DNA of 64,000 nucleotides from Pseudomonas sp. DTU12.3 (GCF_004124275.1 NZ_CP027218.1:4671001-4735000); one strand, 5' to 3'. Shown: positions 24,873 through 33,765, counted from the stretch's first letter. The notes: generated from the sequence alone by a model not told the origin. Made by a program: numbers and translations.

Positions 24873-26618
24873 ATGAAACCTCACGCCACGGCCATCAACC
24901 AACGCCTGATTCGCGGCCAGACGCCGTCCTACGAACGCTTGCAGGCGCGTCTGGCCGAAGATGGCAGCGCCTTGGCCGCCGACCCGATTGCGGTGCATTG
25001 CGGCTGGGGCCGGTTGTTGATCGGCCATACCTTTCCCGACCCGGCTTCGCTGGCGCAGGAACTGCTCAACGAGCAACCCGGCGAGCGCGATATCGCTTTG
25101 TACGTTGCCGCGCCGCAGCAGATTCTCGGGCTGGAACCGACGCAGTTGTTCCTTGATCCCTCCGACACCTTGCGCCTGTGGTTCAGCGATTACCGCCAGG
25201 CCACGCGGGTGTTTCGTGGCTTCCGGATTCGTCGCGCGCAAAGCGAGGCGGACTGGCAGGCAATCAATCAGCTGTATTCGGCACGCGGCATGTTGCCGAT
25301 CGATGCCACGCTGCTGACCCCGCATCATCAGGGCGGCCCGGTGTACTGGCTGGCCGAGGACGAAGACAGCGGCGCGGTGATCGGCAGCGTCATGGGCCTG
25401 AATCATCACAAGGCCTTCAACGATCCGGAAAACGGCAGCAGCCTGTGGTGCCTGGCGGTTGACCCGCAGTGTTCGCGGCCGGGCGTTGGTGAAGTGCTGG
25501 TGCGGCACTTGGTCGAACACTTCATGAGTCGCGGGTTGAGCTATCTGGACCTGTCGGTGTTGCACGACAACCGGCAGGCGAAAAGCCTCTATGCCAAGCT
25601 CGGTTTCCGCAACCTGTCGACCTTTGCCATCAAGCGCAAGAACGGCATTAACCAGCCGCTGTTTCTTGGCCCCGGCCCGGAGGCGCAGTTCAATCCGTAT
25701 GCGCGGATCATCGTTGAAGAAGCGCATCGACGCGGCATCGATGTGCAGGTCGATGACGCCGACGCCGGCCTGTTCACTCTCAGCCATGGTGGACGCCGCG
25801 TGCGCTGCCGGGAATCGCTGAGCGACCTGACCAGCGCAATCAGCATGAGCCTGTGCCAGGACAAAAGCCTGACGCACAAGGTGCTCAAAGGCGCTGGCCT
25901 GAATCTGCCCTCACAACAACTGGCGGGCAATGCCGACGACAATCTGGCGTTTCTCGATGAGCATCAACGGCTGGTGGTCAAGCCGCTCGACGGTGAACAG
26001 GGCCAAGGCGTTGCCGTGGATTTGCAGAGCATCGAAGAGGTGCAACAGGCGATCGAAGCGGCCAAGCAATTCGACACTCACGTGTTGTTGGAGAGCTTCC
26101 ACGAAGGGCTTGATCTGCGGATTCTGGTGATTGGTTTTGACGTGGTCGCGGCGGCGATTCGCAAGCCTGCGGAAGTGGTGGGCGATGGTCAGCATTCGAT
26201 TGGCGCGTTGATCGAGGCGCAGAGCCGGCGTCGTCAGGCGGCCACCAGCGGCGAGAGCAAGATTCCGCTGGACCACGAAACCCAGCGCACTCTGCATGCA
26301 GCGGGTTACGACTACAGCAGCATTCTGCCGGCCGGCGAGCATCTGTTTGTGCGCCGAACGGCTAATTTGCATACCGGCGGGACGCTGGAGGATGTCACGG
26401 CGATTCTGCATCCGACGCTGGTCGATGCCGCTGTGCGCGCGGCGCGGGCGCTGGACATTCCGATGGTTGGCCTGGACTTGATGGTGCCGGCGGCGGATCA
26501 GCCGGAGTACGTGTTTATCGAGGCCAACGAACGCGCCGGATTGGCCAATCATGAGCCGCAGCCGACGGCGGAGCGCTTTGTCGATTTGTTGTTTCCGCAC
26601 AGTCAGCCGGCCATTTAA
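24873..26618 (+). CDS. ngg: N-acetylglutaminylglutamine synthetase (GNAT + ATP-grasp)
   Basis: 581-aa fusion. Residues about 110-260 are a GNAT acetyltransferase (PQCSRPGVGEVLVRHL is the acetyl-CoA loop). Residues about 290-580 are an ATP-grasp ligase (VVKPLDGEQGQGVAVDL for ATP, FIEANERAGLANHE for metal). Together they acetylate and join two glutamines to make N-acetylglutaminylglutamine, which the upstream amidotransferase amidates. It starts three bases after asnO, with AAGGA inside the asnO end. Start and operon position are clear. Confidence 0.92.
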   Translation: MKPHATAINQRLIRGQTPSYERLQARLAEDGSALAADPIAVHCGWGRLLIGHTFPDPASLAQELLNEQPGERDIALYVAAPQQILGLEPTQLFLDPSDTLRLWFSDYRQATRVFRGFRIRRAQSEADWQAINQLYSARGMLPIDATLLTPHHQGGPVYWLAEDEDSGAVIGSVMGLNHHKAFNDPENGSSLWCLAVDPQCSRPGVGEVLVRHLVEHFMSRGLSYLDLSVLHDNRQAKSLYAKLGFRNLSTFAIKRKNGINQPLFLGPGPEAQFNPYARIIVEEAHRRGIDVQVDDADAGLFTLSHGGRRVRCRESLSDLTSAISMSLCQDKSLTHKVLKGAGLNLPSQQLAGNADDNLAFLDEHQRLVVKPLDGEQGQGVAVDLQSIEEVQQAIEAAKQFDTHVLLESFHEGLDLRILVIGFDVVAAAIRKPAEVVGDGQHSIGALIEAQSRRRQAATSGESKIPLDHETQRTLHAAGYDYSSILPAGEHLFVRRTANLHTGGTLEDVTAILHPTLVDAAVRAARALDIPMVGLDLMVPAADQPEYVFIEANERAGLANHEPQPTAERFVDLLFPHSQPAI

Positions 26619-26626
26619 CCCTTTCC

Positions 26627-26735
26627 TGATCGTTCCCACGCTCTGCGTGGGAACGCCTCACTGGACGCTCTGCGTCCGCTCTTGGGACGCAGAGCGTCCC
26701 TGGCTGCATTCCCACGCAGAGCGTGGGAACGATCA
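26627..26735. repeat. Nested palindrome, GTTCCCACGCTCTGCGTGGGAA type
   Basis: Each arm is itself a palindrome (TTCCCACGC-TCT-GCGTGGGAA and TTCCCACGCAGAGCGTGGGAA), with a second inner palindrome GGACGCTCTGCGTCC / GGGACGCAGAGCGTCCC between. The whole, bounded by TGATCG and CGATCA, folds as a cruciform. It lies inside the NAGGN operon between ngg and the peptidase gene. Confidence 0.92.
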
Positions 26736-26759
26736 GTGCTCAACCCATCAGGAGTTTCC

Positions 26760-27947
26760 ATGACCACGCAAATCCCCGAACCGGATCTCAACTACCTGCA
26801 AAAAGTCCTCCTGGAAATGCTCGCCATTCCCAGCCCCACCGGCTTCACTGACACCATCGTGCGCTACGTCGCCGAGCGTCTGGAAGAACTCGGCATTCCC
26901 TTTGAAATGACCCGGCGCGGCACCATTCGCGCCACACTCAAGGGCAAGAAAAACAGCCCCGACCGCGCGGTCTCGGCGCACCTCGACACCATCGGCGCCG
27001 CCGTCCGCGCAATCAAAGACAACGGCCGCCTGACCCTCGCGCCAGTCGGTTGCTGGTCGAGCCGGTTCGCCGAGGGCAGCCGTGTCAGCCTGTTCACCGA
27101 CAACGGCGTAATTCGCGGCAGTGTGTTGCCGTTGATGGCGTCCGGGCATGCGTTCAACACAGCCGTCGACGAGATGCCGATCAGCTGGGATCACGTCGAA
27201 CTGCGTCTGGACGCTTACTGCGCGACCAAGGCCGATTGCGATTCGCTGGGCATCAGCGTCGGCGACGTGGTGGCGTTCGATCCGCTGCCGGAGTTCACCG
27301 AAAGCGGCCATATCAGCGCCCGGCATCTGGATGACAAGGCTGGCGTTGCCGCGCTGCTCGCGTCACTCAAAGCCATCGTCGACAGTGGCCAGGAACTGAT
27401 GATCGATTGCCATCCGCTGTTCACCATCACCGAGGAAACCGGCAGTGGCGCGGCGGCGGCTTTACCGTGGGATGTCAGCGAGTTTGTCGGTATCGACATT
27501 GCGCCGGTCGCGCCGGGGCAGCATTCCAGCGAACACGCGGTGAGCGTGGCGATGCAGGATTCCGGCGGGCCGTACGACTATCACCTGTCGCGGCATCTGC
27601 TGCGTCTGGCCGGTGAAAACGAACTGCCGGTGCGACGTGATCTGTTTCGCTACTACTTCAGCGATGCGCACTCGGCGGTGACCGCCGGGCACGATATTCG
27701 TACGGCGCTGCTGGCGTTTGGTTGTGATGCAACCCATGGCTATGAGCGCACGCACATCGACAGTCTGGCGGCGTTGAGCCGGTTGTTGGGCGCCTACATT
27801 TTGAGTCCGCCGGTGTTTGCCAGCGATGCAGCGCCGGCGAATGCTTCGCTGGATCGCTTCAGTCATCAGATTGAACACGACACGCAGATGGAGAGCGATA
27901 CGCGGGTGCCGCCGGTGGACAGTCTGGTCGGGCAGCGTTCCGACTAG
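26760..27947 (+). CDS. NAGGN-associated M42-type metallopeptidase
   Basis: 395-aa M42/M20-like aminopeptidase found with asnO-ngg, probably hydrolysing NAGGN or its precursors when osmotic stress ends. Metal ligands and catalytic acids are visible: SAHLDTIGA (His near 75), ARHLDDKAGVAALL (Asp), TEETGSGAA (catalytic Glu pair), and GIDIAP. ATG 26760 has CAGGAG upstream. The frame is open back into the repeat at 26682, but that is repeat sequence read through. Confidence 0.9.
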   Translation: MTTQIPEPDLNYLQKVLLEMLAIPSPTGFTDTIVRYVAERLEELGIPFEMTRRGTIRATLKGKKNSPDRAVSAHLDTIGAAVRAIKDNGRLTLAPVGCWSSRFAEGSRVSLFTDNGVIRGSVLPLMASGHAFNTAVDEMPISWDHVELRLDAYCATKADCDSLGISVGDVVAFDPLPEFTESGHISARHLDDKAGVAALLASLKAIVDSGQELMIDCHPLFTITEETGSGAAAALPWDVSEFVGIDIAPVAPGQHSSEHAVSVAMQDSGGPYDYHLSRHLLRLAGENELPVRRDLFRYYFSDAHSAVTAGHDIRTALLAFGCDATHGYERTHIDSLAALSRLLGAYILSPPVFASDAAPANASLDRFSHQIEHDTQMESDTRVPPVDSLVGQRSD

Positions 27948-27974
27948 AGAGATAATTGTTGTCTGTACCGGCCT

Positions 27975-28041
27975 CTTCGCGAGCAAGCCCGCTCCCACCT
28001 GGGAACGCATTCCAAATGTGGGAGCGGGCTTGCTCGCGAAG
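27975..28041. repeat. REP pair (inverted), GAGCGGGCTTGCTCGCG type
   Basis: Closely spaced facing copies just after the peptidase gene, probably ending the NAGGN transcript. Confidence 0.93.
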
Positions 28042-28121
28042 GCGTCGGTGCGGTCAACACAAAACTGGCAGGCAACCGGCAATCGCCGTAGCATCCCGAC
28101 ATTGATTCCGCCGAGGTGCCC

Positions 28122-28349
28122 ATGCTCATTCCCTACGAAGCTCTTGAAGTCGACACCCTCACCCGCCTCATCGAAGATTTCGTCACCCGCGACGGCACCG
28201 ACAATGGCGATGACACGCCGCTGGAAACCCGCGTGCTGCGCGTGCGCCAGGCATTGACCAAAGGCCAGGCGTTGATCGTCTTCGATCCGGAAAGCGAACA
28301 GTGCCAACTGATGCTCAAGCACGACGTGCCCAAGCATCTGTTCGACTGA
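28122..28349 (+). CDS. YheU family protein (UPF0270)
   Basis: 75 aa. The pattern MLIPYEAL...LIEDFVTRDGTDNGD matches the YheU family of small cytoplasmic proteins of unknown function. The start is ATG 28122 with GAGG five bases before; the GTG two codons earlier overlaps that site. It converges on the csrA-like gene with a five-base gap. Confidence 0.9.
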   Translation: MLIPYEALEVDTLTRLIEDFVTRDGTDNGDDTPLETRVLRVRQALTKGQALIVFDPESEQCQLMLKHDVPKHLFD

Positions 28350-28354
28350 AACCG

Positions 28355-28540
28355 TCAACGAACCTTTTCCACAGCCTGCTTGCGCTGGATCCGTTCATAG
28401 ACCTCGGCACGGTGCACATTAACCTTTGGCGGGGCCTCGACGCCGAAGCGCACGCTGGCGCCGTTCACTGACAGTACGCGCAAGGTGATGTCGTCACCAA
28501 TTGAAATCAACTCACCGACAACACGGCTGAGTACAAGCAT
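28355..28540 (-). CDS. csrA: Divergent CsrA/RsmA-family RNA-binding regulator
   Basis: 61-aa member of the CsrA/RsmA family, which bind GGA-containing leader RNAs and control translation. It starts MLVLSRVVGE and has VHRAEVYERIQ, so the key Arg6 and the Arg of the VHR motif (near 44) are kept. It differs from RsmA/RsmE at many positions (SVNGASVRFGVEAPPKVN in place of the usual KGNQVRIGVNAPKEVA type), suggesting a paralogue, perhaps RsmI-like. GGAGG lies nine bases before the ATG. It is separately transcribed from 28541-28690. Confidence 0.87.
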   Translation of the reverse strand: MLVLSRVVGELISIGDDITLRVLSVNGASVRFGVEAPPKVNVHRAEVYERIQRKQAVEKVR

Positions 28541-28687
28541 GAGGGTCGTCCTCCAGGGTTAGCGAACCCTGAAGATGCGCGGCTTGCGGCGGCTGTTCAA
28601 TCCATGCAGGGCAAATCAGTAATGCCCTACATCGCCATGCGCAACGTCCTTCAGACCTTTCCTGCAAATCGTTAAACAACCTTCGCC

Positions 28688-29020
28688 TCAAGCGGCTGAA
28701 AAGCGCGGCCCGAACAGAATCACGCTGGCGCCGATCACGCACAACGCCACGCCGATCCAGTCCGACCCCAACGGACGCACGCGCTCGACCACCGCCAGCC
28801 AGCCTATCGAAGCAACGATGTAAATCCCGCCGTATGCGGCATAGGCGCGACCGGCATACGCCGCTTCGACACGCGTCAACAACAGCGCAAACAGGGTCAG
28901 GCTGAGCAGCGCCGGGATCACCCACAAGGCACTTTTGCCTTGGCGCAGCCACAGGTAAAAAGCGAAACAACCGGCGATCTCAAACAGCGCCGCGAGGAAA
29001 AACCACAGGTAATTGAGCAT
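28688..29020 (-). CDS. YnfA family membrane protein
   Basis: 110-aa four-helix inner-membrane protein of the YnfA/UPF0060 family, related to small multidrug transporters. Visible patterns are FFLAALFEIAGCFAFYLWL and AYAAYGGIYIVASIGWL. The start chosen is ATG 29020 (MLNYLWFF), the family's usual N-terminus; upstream codons to 29074 are not part of the family. Confidence 0.92.
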   Translation of the reverse strand: MLNYLWFFLAALFEIAGCFAFYLWLRQGKSALWVIPALLSLTLFALLLTRVEAAYAGRAYAAYGGIYIVASIGWLAVVERVRPLGSDWIGVALCVIGASVILFGPRFSAA

Positions 29021-29083
29021 TGGTGCGTCTCGACAGGGTGACCAGTGCGGCCACCCTAACGACAGCGTCGGCAACGGGCAAGG

Positions 29084-29899
29084 TCAGCCGTTGTTCTGCT
29101 TGGCCTTGGCGCGCATTTTCTCGGCCATCGAGGTCATTTCGTTGTAAAGCAGTTGCGGGTTCTTCTGTTTGATTGCCCAGGCCATGCGCCCTTGTTCGTG
29201 GGGCAGGATCATGAACTCGCCGGCTGCCACTTGCTGATAGATGTAGTCAGCAATATCCGCTGCGGTGATCGGCGAGCTTTCCAGCAACTTGCCGACCTGC
29301 GCTTTCATCGCCGGGGTCGGGCCTCGGAAAGAGTCGAGCAAGTTGGTCTGGAAGAACGACGGGCACACCACATGCACACCGACTTCCTGCTGCGCCAGTT
29401 CGATCAACAGGCTTTCCGACAAGGCCACGACACCGGCCTTGGCGACGTTGTAGTTGCTCATCGCCGGCCCTTGCATCAGCGCCGCCATGGAGGCGATGTT
29501 GATGATCTTGCCTTTGCTCTGTTCGAGTAATGGCAGGAACGCCTTGCAGCCTTTGACCACGCCCATCAGATTGATCGCGATCTGCCAATCCCAGTCTTCC
29601 AGCGACAGTTCACTGAAGAACCCGCCCGAGGCAACACCGGCGTTGTTGACGATGATGTCGATGCCGCCGAGTTTCTCTTCGCAGGCCTGGGCGAACGCGG
29701 TGAGCTGGCTGTAGTCACGCACATCGCAGCGCTGAGTGAAGCCGTCGCCGCCCGCCTCGCGAACCATTTTCAGGGTTTCCTGCAGGCCAGGTTCGCTGAC
29801 GTCGGACAAAGCCAGTTGCCAGCCTTCACGCGCCCAGCGCAGCGCGATTTCGCGACCCAAACCCGAGCCCGCGCCAGTGATCATCATGCGATTTTGCAT
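29084..29899 (-). CDS. SDR family oxidoreductase
   Basis: 271-aa classical short-chain dehydrogenase. TGAGSGLG cofactor motif at residues 7-14, NNAG near 85, a serine in IINIAS, and YNVAK as the catalytic Tyr/Lys. The C-terminal region (MAWAIKQKNPQLLYNEMTSMAEKMRAKAKQ) is a Lys-rich helical extension. The substrate is unknown. The start is ATG 29899 (MQNRMMITG); the frame is open far upstream through repeat DNA and was not used. Confidence 0.9.
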   Translation of the reverse strand: MQNRMMITGAGSGLGREIALRWAREGWQLALSDVSEPGLQETLKMVREAGGDGFTQRCDVRDYSQLTAFAQACEEKLGGIDIIVNNAGVASGGFFSELSLEDWDWQIAINLMGVVKGCKAFLPLLEQSKGKIINIASMAALMQGPAMSNYNVAKAGVVALSESLLIELAQQEVGVHVVCPSFFQTNLLDSFRGPTPAMKAQVGKLLESSPITAADIADYIYQQVAAGEFMILPHEQGRMAWAIKQKNPQLLYNEMTSMAEKMRAKAKQNNG

Positions 29900-30229
29900 A
29901 GCAGACAGCCTTGTTGTTCCGGGGAAGTTGGGCGAAGTGTAGCGAAGGTTCTGCGCGCGCCCACGCTCAATCAAGTTGCTGAATGGAGGATCAAAAGATC
30001 GCAGCCTTCGGCAGCTCCTACACCGATTCCTGTAGGAGCTGCCGAAGGCTGCGATCTTTTGATCTTTCGCTTTAAAGGAAATAAGCCTGAAATCCAAATA
30101 CATTAAAAAAACATTGAATTTTCTTTCACTCGCGCCAGTCGGAATTTGTAAGCCGTCTGGAATTACTTAGTCTCCAGTCGCCCCTTGAACATCAAGACTT
30201 CTCGAACACTATCAACAAAGGAAATCGAC
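29900..30229. other. Intergenic region before the DUF3309 gene
   Basis: 330 bases. It contains an inverted repeat (29989-30064) and an AT-rich block from 30085 to 30180 that probably carries the promoter of the DUF3309 gene. The elements GGAATT (30142 and 30160 regions) recur, but no clear promoter call could be made. Confidence 0.45.
29989..30064. repeat. Inverted pair of GCTGCCGAAGGCTGCGATC repeat
   Basis: A near-perfect palindrome: GATCAAAAGATCGCAGCC starts the left arm and its complement ends the right arm at GATCTTTTGATC, with an ACACCGATTCCTGT centre. A common Pseudomonas intergenic element. Confidence 0.92.
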
Positions 30230-30382
30230 ATGGGCACAATTCTAATCATTATCCTGATCCTGTTGCTGATCGGTGGTCTGCCGGTCTTCCCACACTCCAG
30301 AAGTTGGGGTTATGGCCCATCGGGCATTATCGGCGTGGTCTTGGTCGTGCTGTTGGTGCTGTTGTTACTCGGCCGCATATAA
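30230..30382 (+). CDS. DUF3309 small membrane protein
   Basis: 50 aa, almost entirely two hydrophobic helices (MGTILIIILILLLIGGLPVF and a C-terminal V/L-rich helix) joined by the motif SRSWGYGPSG that marks DUF3309. The function is unknown; such peptides are often stress-induced. AAAGGA precedes ATG 30230 by six bases. A strong terminator follows 14 bases after the stop. Confidence 0.9.
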   Translation: MGTILIIILILLLIGGLPVFPHSRSWGYGPSGIIGVVLVVLLVLLLLGRI

Positions 30383-30395
30383 CGATTTAGTCGGC

Positions 30396-30429
30396 AAAAA
30401 AAGAGGCCCTGTTGAGGGCCTCTTTTTTA
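30396..30429. terminator. Bidirectional rho-independent terminator
   Basis: A ten-base stem AAGAGGCCCT (30401-30410) with AGGGCCTCTT (30415-30424), GTTG loop, with A and T runs outside on both sides. It serves the DUF3309 gene and the convergent sulfatase gene. Confidence 0.93.
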
Positions 30430-30455
30430 TTGCGCGGAGTTTATTGCAGGAGCAA

Positions 30456-32549
30456 TCAGTCCGGCTTGCCGTTAACCACACCGGCGGTGTTGTCCATCAG
30501 GCTCTTGGTCGCTGTTTGCAGGAACGCCTCCAGCTTGAGTTTCAACTCGGCGGTGCGCGGAGCATCCGGGATGATCTCGGCCGAAGGGTTGGCGCCCAGT
30601 TGGTACTGATAGATCTTCGGTGCCATTTCCTTCTCTTTCGGCAGCACCAGGATCTGGTCAGCGGTGACGATCGCGGTGGTCTGCTCGCTGCCCGACGGCT
30701 TGATTACGCCGAAACCGGTGTCGCCTTCCGGCAGGTTGAGCAGGTCACGGCCCCAGCACTGGTGGCGCACTTCGCCACCGAGGCGACCCATGATGGTCGG
30801 CACGATGTCGATCTGCGTACCCACGGTGTGGTCACGCGTACCAAACTTCTCCTGGATGCCCGGCGCGATCATCAGCATCGGCACGTTGAAGCGGCCCAGG
30901 TCCATTTCGGTGATCTGACGCTCGTTACCGAAACCGTGGTCGCCGACGATGACGAACAGGGTTTCCTTGAAGTACGGCTCTTTGCGCGCCTTCTCGAAGA
31001 ACTGACCCAGTGCCCAGTCGGAGTAACGCATGGCCGTCAGGTGTTCGTTGAGGCTGCCACGGTCAGTCACGCGCTCGACCGGCAATGGCGTCGGCAAGGC
31101 GTACGGCGTGTGGTTGGACAGGGTTTGCAGCAAGGCATAGAACGGCTTGCCGTTTTCCCGCGCCTTCAGTTCGACCAGACCACGGTCGAACATGTCCTGG
31201 TCGGACACGCCCCAGGTCGGATCGGAGAACACCGGGTTGACGAAGTCGTTACGGCCGACGAAGTTGGTCATGCCCTGATTGCTGAAGAAGCCCGACTGGT
31301 TGTCCCAGGCGAAGTCGCCGTTGTACACGTAGACGTCGTCATACTTGCGCGCGCTGAGCAACTGCGGCAGGCCGGACAGCTTGTGGCTGCCTTCCGGGGT
31401 CTGCATCAGGTATTCGAAGCCCGGCAGGTTCGGGAAGCAGGCCATGGTCGCGAACATGCCCTGGTGGGTGTGTGTGCCGTTGGAGAAGAAGCGGTCGAAC
31501 AGCAGGCCTTCCTTCGACAGTTTGTCCAGGTACGGCGTGATGTTGCCCGGCGCGCCCAATGCACCGACCGAGTGACCGGCCATGCTTTCCATCAGGATCA
31601 CCACGACGTTCTTGATCGGCAGCGTCTTGTCGGCGGGCGGCGTGTAGTCACGGCGCACGGCGGCGATATCGGCATCGACCAGTTTGTCGTCCGGCATCAC
31701 CAGCATCTCGCGCACCACTTTCTGCGCTTGTTCTTGCGGCAGTGTGGCTTTCCAGATGTTGTCGCGGTCCTCGCCCATGCGGTCCTTGGCGGCCGCGATC
31801 AGCGACAGCGTGCCGTTGAGGCCGAGCTGGTTGGCGAAGTTCGATTCGGTAGTGTAGACGTCACCCCAACGCAGCGGCGGGCCTTGACGCAGGGTGCCAC
31901 GCGCGGCAACCACGCAGATCAGCAGGCAAACCACGAACACCGCCAGACGGGTGTACCACGGCGCAACCTGACGGGTACCGACGCTGCCACCACTGAACGG
32001 CCCGCGCGGACGCGTGGCACGATCGGCGCCTTTGAACGCCAGGGTCAGGATCACCGTGCCGACGACCCACGCCAGCAGATAACGTACTACCGGAAAACCG
32101 TACCAGAGCATGCTCATCACGGTTTTCGGGTCTTCTTTCACGTACTGGAACACCAGGCCGTTGAGGCGCTGGTGAAACTCGCGGTAGAAGTCCATCTCCA
32201 TCAGGCCGAGGAACAGCGCGATGCTCGAGGCGATGGTCAGCCACAGACGGAAGAAACCGCGCGCGGCCATGGCGCGGGCACTGAACAGCGCCAGCACCAG
32301 CGGAATGCACACATAAACCACCAGGCGCAGGTCGAAACGCAGGCCGTTGGCGAAAGCTTCGAGGAAGGTCGAAGCCGGGGTGTCGAGGATCATCTCGCGG
32401 TTGTAGACCAGCAGCGCGAGGCGCAGCACGGAAAACATCACCATCATGACCAGAGCACACAACAGCGTGTAGGCCAGATGCGATTTGACGGTCGGTTGCA
32501 GCAGGCGACTGGAAGATCGCTGCTGATTCAGGGCGTCCGGGTTTGCCAT
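30456..32549 (-). CDS. LTA synthase family membrane sulfatase
   Basis: 697 aa. The N-terminal third carries five membrane helices (about 25-215), and the rest is a periplasmic sulfatase-fold domain. Catalytic features of LtaS/OpgB enzymes are present: ILMESMAGHS (metal Glu), GTHTHQGMFA (Thr nucleophile) and VGDHGFGNE (Asp-His). In Gram-negatives such enzymes usually transfer phosphoglycerol to osmoregulated glucans, or act as phosphatases; which applies here is not determinable. Monocistronic, with a weak ribosome site before ATG 32549. Confidence 0.88.
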   Translation of the reverse strand: MANPDALNQQRSSSRLLQPTVKSHLAYTLLCALVMMVMFSVLRLALLVYNREMILDTPASTFLEAFANGLRFDLRLVVYVCIPLVLALFSARAMAARGFFRLWLTIASSIALFLGLMEMDFYREFHQRLNGLVFQYVKEDPKTVMSMLWYGFPVVRYLLAWVVGTVILTLAFKGADRATRPRGPFSGGSVGTRQVAPWYTRLAVFVVCLLICVVAARGTLRQGPPLRWGDVYTTESNFANQLGLNGTLSLIAAAKDRMGEDRDNIWKATLPQEQAQKVVREMLVMPDDKLVDADIAAVRRDYTPPADKTLPIKNVVVILMESMAGHSVGALGAPGNITPYLDKLSKEGLLFDRFFSNGTHTHQGMFATMACFPNLPGFEYLMQTPEGSHKLSGLPQLLSARKYDDVYVYNGDFAWDNQSGFFSNQGMTNFVGRNDFVNPVFSDPTWGVSDQDMFDRGLVELKARENGKPFYALLQTLSNHTPYALPTPLPVERVTDRGSLNEHLTAMRYSDWALGQFFEKARKEPYFKETLFVIVGDHGFGNERQITEMDLGRFNVPMLMIAPGIQEKFGTRDHTVGTQIDIVPTIMGRLGGEVRHQCWGRDLLNLPEGDTGFGVIKPSGSEQTTAIVTADQILVLPKEKEMAPKIYQYQLGANPSAEIIPDAPRTAELKLKLEAFLQTATKSLMDNTAGVVNGKPD

Positions 32550-32863
32550 GTCGTTTTAGGACCCATTGGAAGTTGAAGTTGCAAAAATACAGCGGCGCCA
32601 TGCCCTCTATTGGTCATTCCAGACCCCGGGGCGTGCGCGGTGCGCAAATGTTGCACGATCATCCGCACCATTGCCATTGATTACTGCCCCGCCACCAGAC
32701 ACTTTCATTTAGTGCAGCGGCAGACCAGGACAGCGTGCAATCAGCGCGGGCGAATTGTCTGGAACACTTTGTGAAAATTTCGTGCAACGCATATCTGGAA
32801 ACACAATATAGATACAAAACAAAACGCCCCGAATCGATCGGGGCGTTTTGTTTGAGCGCGAGA
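32550..32863. other. Intergenic region upstream of the sulfatase gene
   Basis: 314 bases. The sulfatase promoter should lie in 32560-32720. The section 32740-32820 is AT-rich without a recognisable element. The terminator of the START-domain gene closes it at 32816-32853. Confidence 0.5.
32816..32853 (-). terminator. Terminator of the START-domain gene
   Basis: The stem AAAACGCCCC with GGGGCGTTTT around GAATCGATC is followed on the minus strand by a T-rich tail (AAAACAAAA read on plus). It lies immediately after the START gene stop and could work in both directions. Confidence 0.9.
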
Positions 32864-33469
32864 TTACTTCTCGGCGCGTTCTTTCAGGGCTTTGAGGGTG
32901 TTGAACGGGGCATCGACGACAAACTTGTTGGCAATCATCGACGGCACGCTGCCGCCCGGCTCGGTGTGCACCTGATAGGTCACTTCGACCTGATCACCTT
33001 TGGGCACGAACTTCCAGAAGCCTTTGACCTGCGCTACACGAACGAAGCCTTTCTCTTCCGGAATGTACTTGGGCAGACCTTCGAGGTTACGGGTCAGGCT
33101 GCCGTCGGCACCTTCGACGGTGGTCACGAGCAGTACCGAATCACGCGGGGTGACTGGCCAAGGCGTGTTGAACTGGGTGTAAGTCCAGCTCTGGGCGCCT
33201 TCGTGCTTGAGCAGTTTCTGGGTCTTGCACTCGTGAATCCAGGCGCAGGCGCCGGAGACGTCTTCCTGCAATGCGCGCAGTTTGGCGACGGTGGTCTTCA
33301 TCAGCGCGACGCCCTGATAGGACTTGTAGTCCGAACCCGGCACTTCACTCAGGGAGACCTTGATGCCGTCTTCGTTCTTGGCAACCTTCCAGTCTTCAGC
33401 CTGAGCGACCGAGGTGGCCAGCACAGCGGTCAAACCACACAACACAGCGATACGATGCAGCGAACCCAT
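32864..33469 (-). CDS. Exported START-domain protein
   Basis: 201 aa with a signal peptide (about 1-24, ending VAQA). The rest is a START/Bet v1-like lipid-binding domain (DWKVAKNEDGIKVSLSEVPGS ... FWKFVPKGDQVEVTYQVHTEPGG), so a periplasmic role with a hydrophobic ligand is likely but undefined. AAGGA precedes the ATG. The YkgJ gene ends 41 bases upstream on the same strand, so the two may share a transcript. Confidence 0.88.
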   Translation of the reverse strand: MGSLHRIAVLCGLTAVLATSVAQAEDWKVAKNEDGIKVSLSEVPGSDYKSYQGVALMKTTVAKLRALQEDVSGACAWIHECKTQKLLKHEGAQSWTYTQFNTPWPVTPRDSVLLVTTVEGADGSLTRNLEGLPKYIPEEKGFVRVAQVKGFWKFVPKGDQVEVTYQVHTEPGGSVPSMIANKFVVDAPFNTLKALKERAEK

Positions 33470-33510
33470 AGTCTTATTCCTTATTGTTTAAGTTCCGTTC
33501 GTTAGACACA

Positions 33511-33765
33511 TCACGCCGCCGTCATCTGCTCCCACCAGCCGAGCAATCTGATCGCTTCTTGCGAGCTGTCGCCACAGACTTCGACATCGGCGGCAAACCC
33601 CGAACAGACTGCCGGGCGCTCGGGGCGGCCGAAAATGCTGCACAGGTTTTCGACCGAGAGTTGCACGCAACGTTCGCCGGCAGGTTTGCCATCAGGCATG
33701 CCGGGAATCGGCGAACTGATGGACGGGGCAATGCAGCAAGCGCCACAGCCTTCACGGCATTTCAT
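33511..33765 (-). CDS. YkgJ-family cysteine cluster protein
   Basis: 84 aa with the zinc/iron-binding pattern MKCREGCGACC near the start and further cysteines at CVQLSVENLC, AVCSGF and EVCGD. This is the YkgJ (UPF0153) family, thought to bind a metal; function unknown. The start is ATG 33765, since GAGGAA lies ten bases upstream; the TTG three codons earlier sits on the ribosome site. Confidence 0.87.
   Translation of the reverse strand: MKCREGCGACCIAPSISSPIPGMPDGKPAGERCVQLSVENLCSIFGRPERPAVCSGFAADVEVCGDSSQEAIRLLGWWEQMTAA

Noticed and set aside
23118..25877. 919-codon minus-strand frame across asnO and ngg
   Set aside because: It spans two real genes on the other strand; composition is typical of antisense reading in high-GC DNA.
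30273..32576. 767-codon plus-strand frame opposite the sulfatase gene
   Set aside because: It begins inside the DUF3309 gene in another frame and runs through a terminator; no conserved motif.
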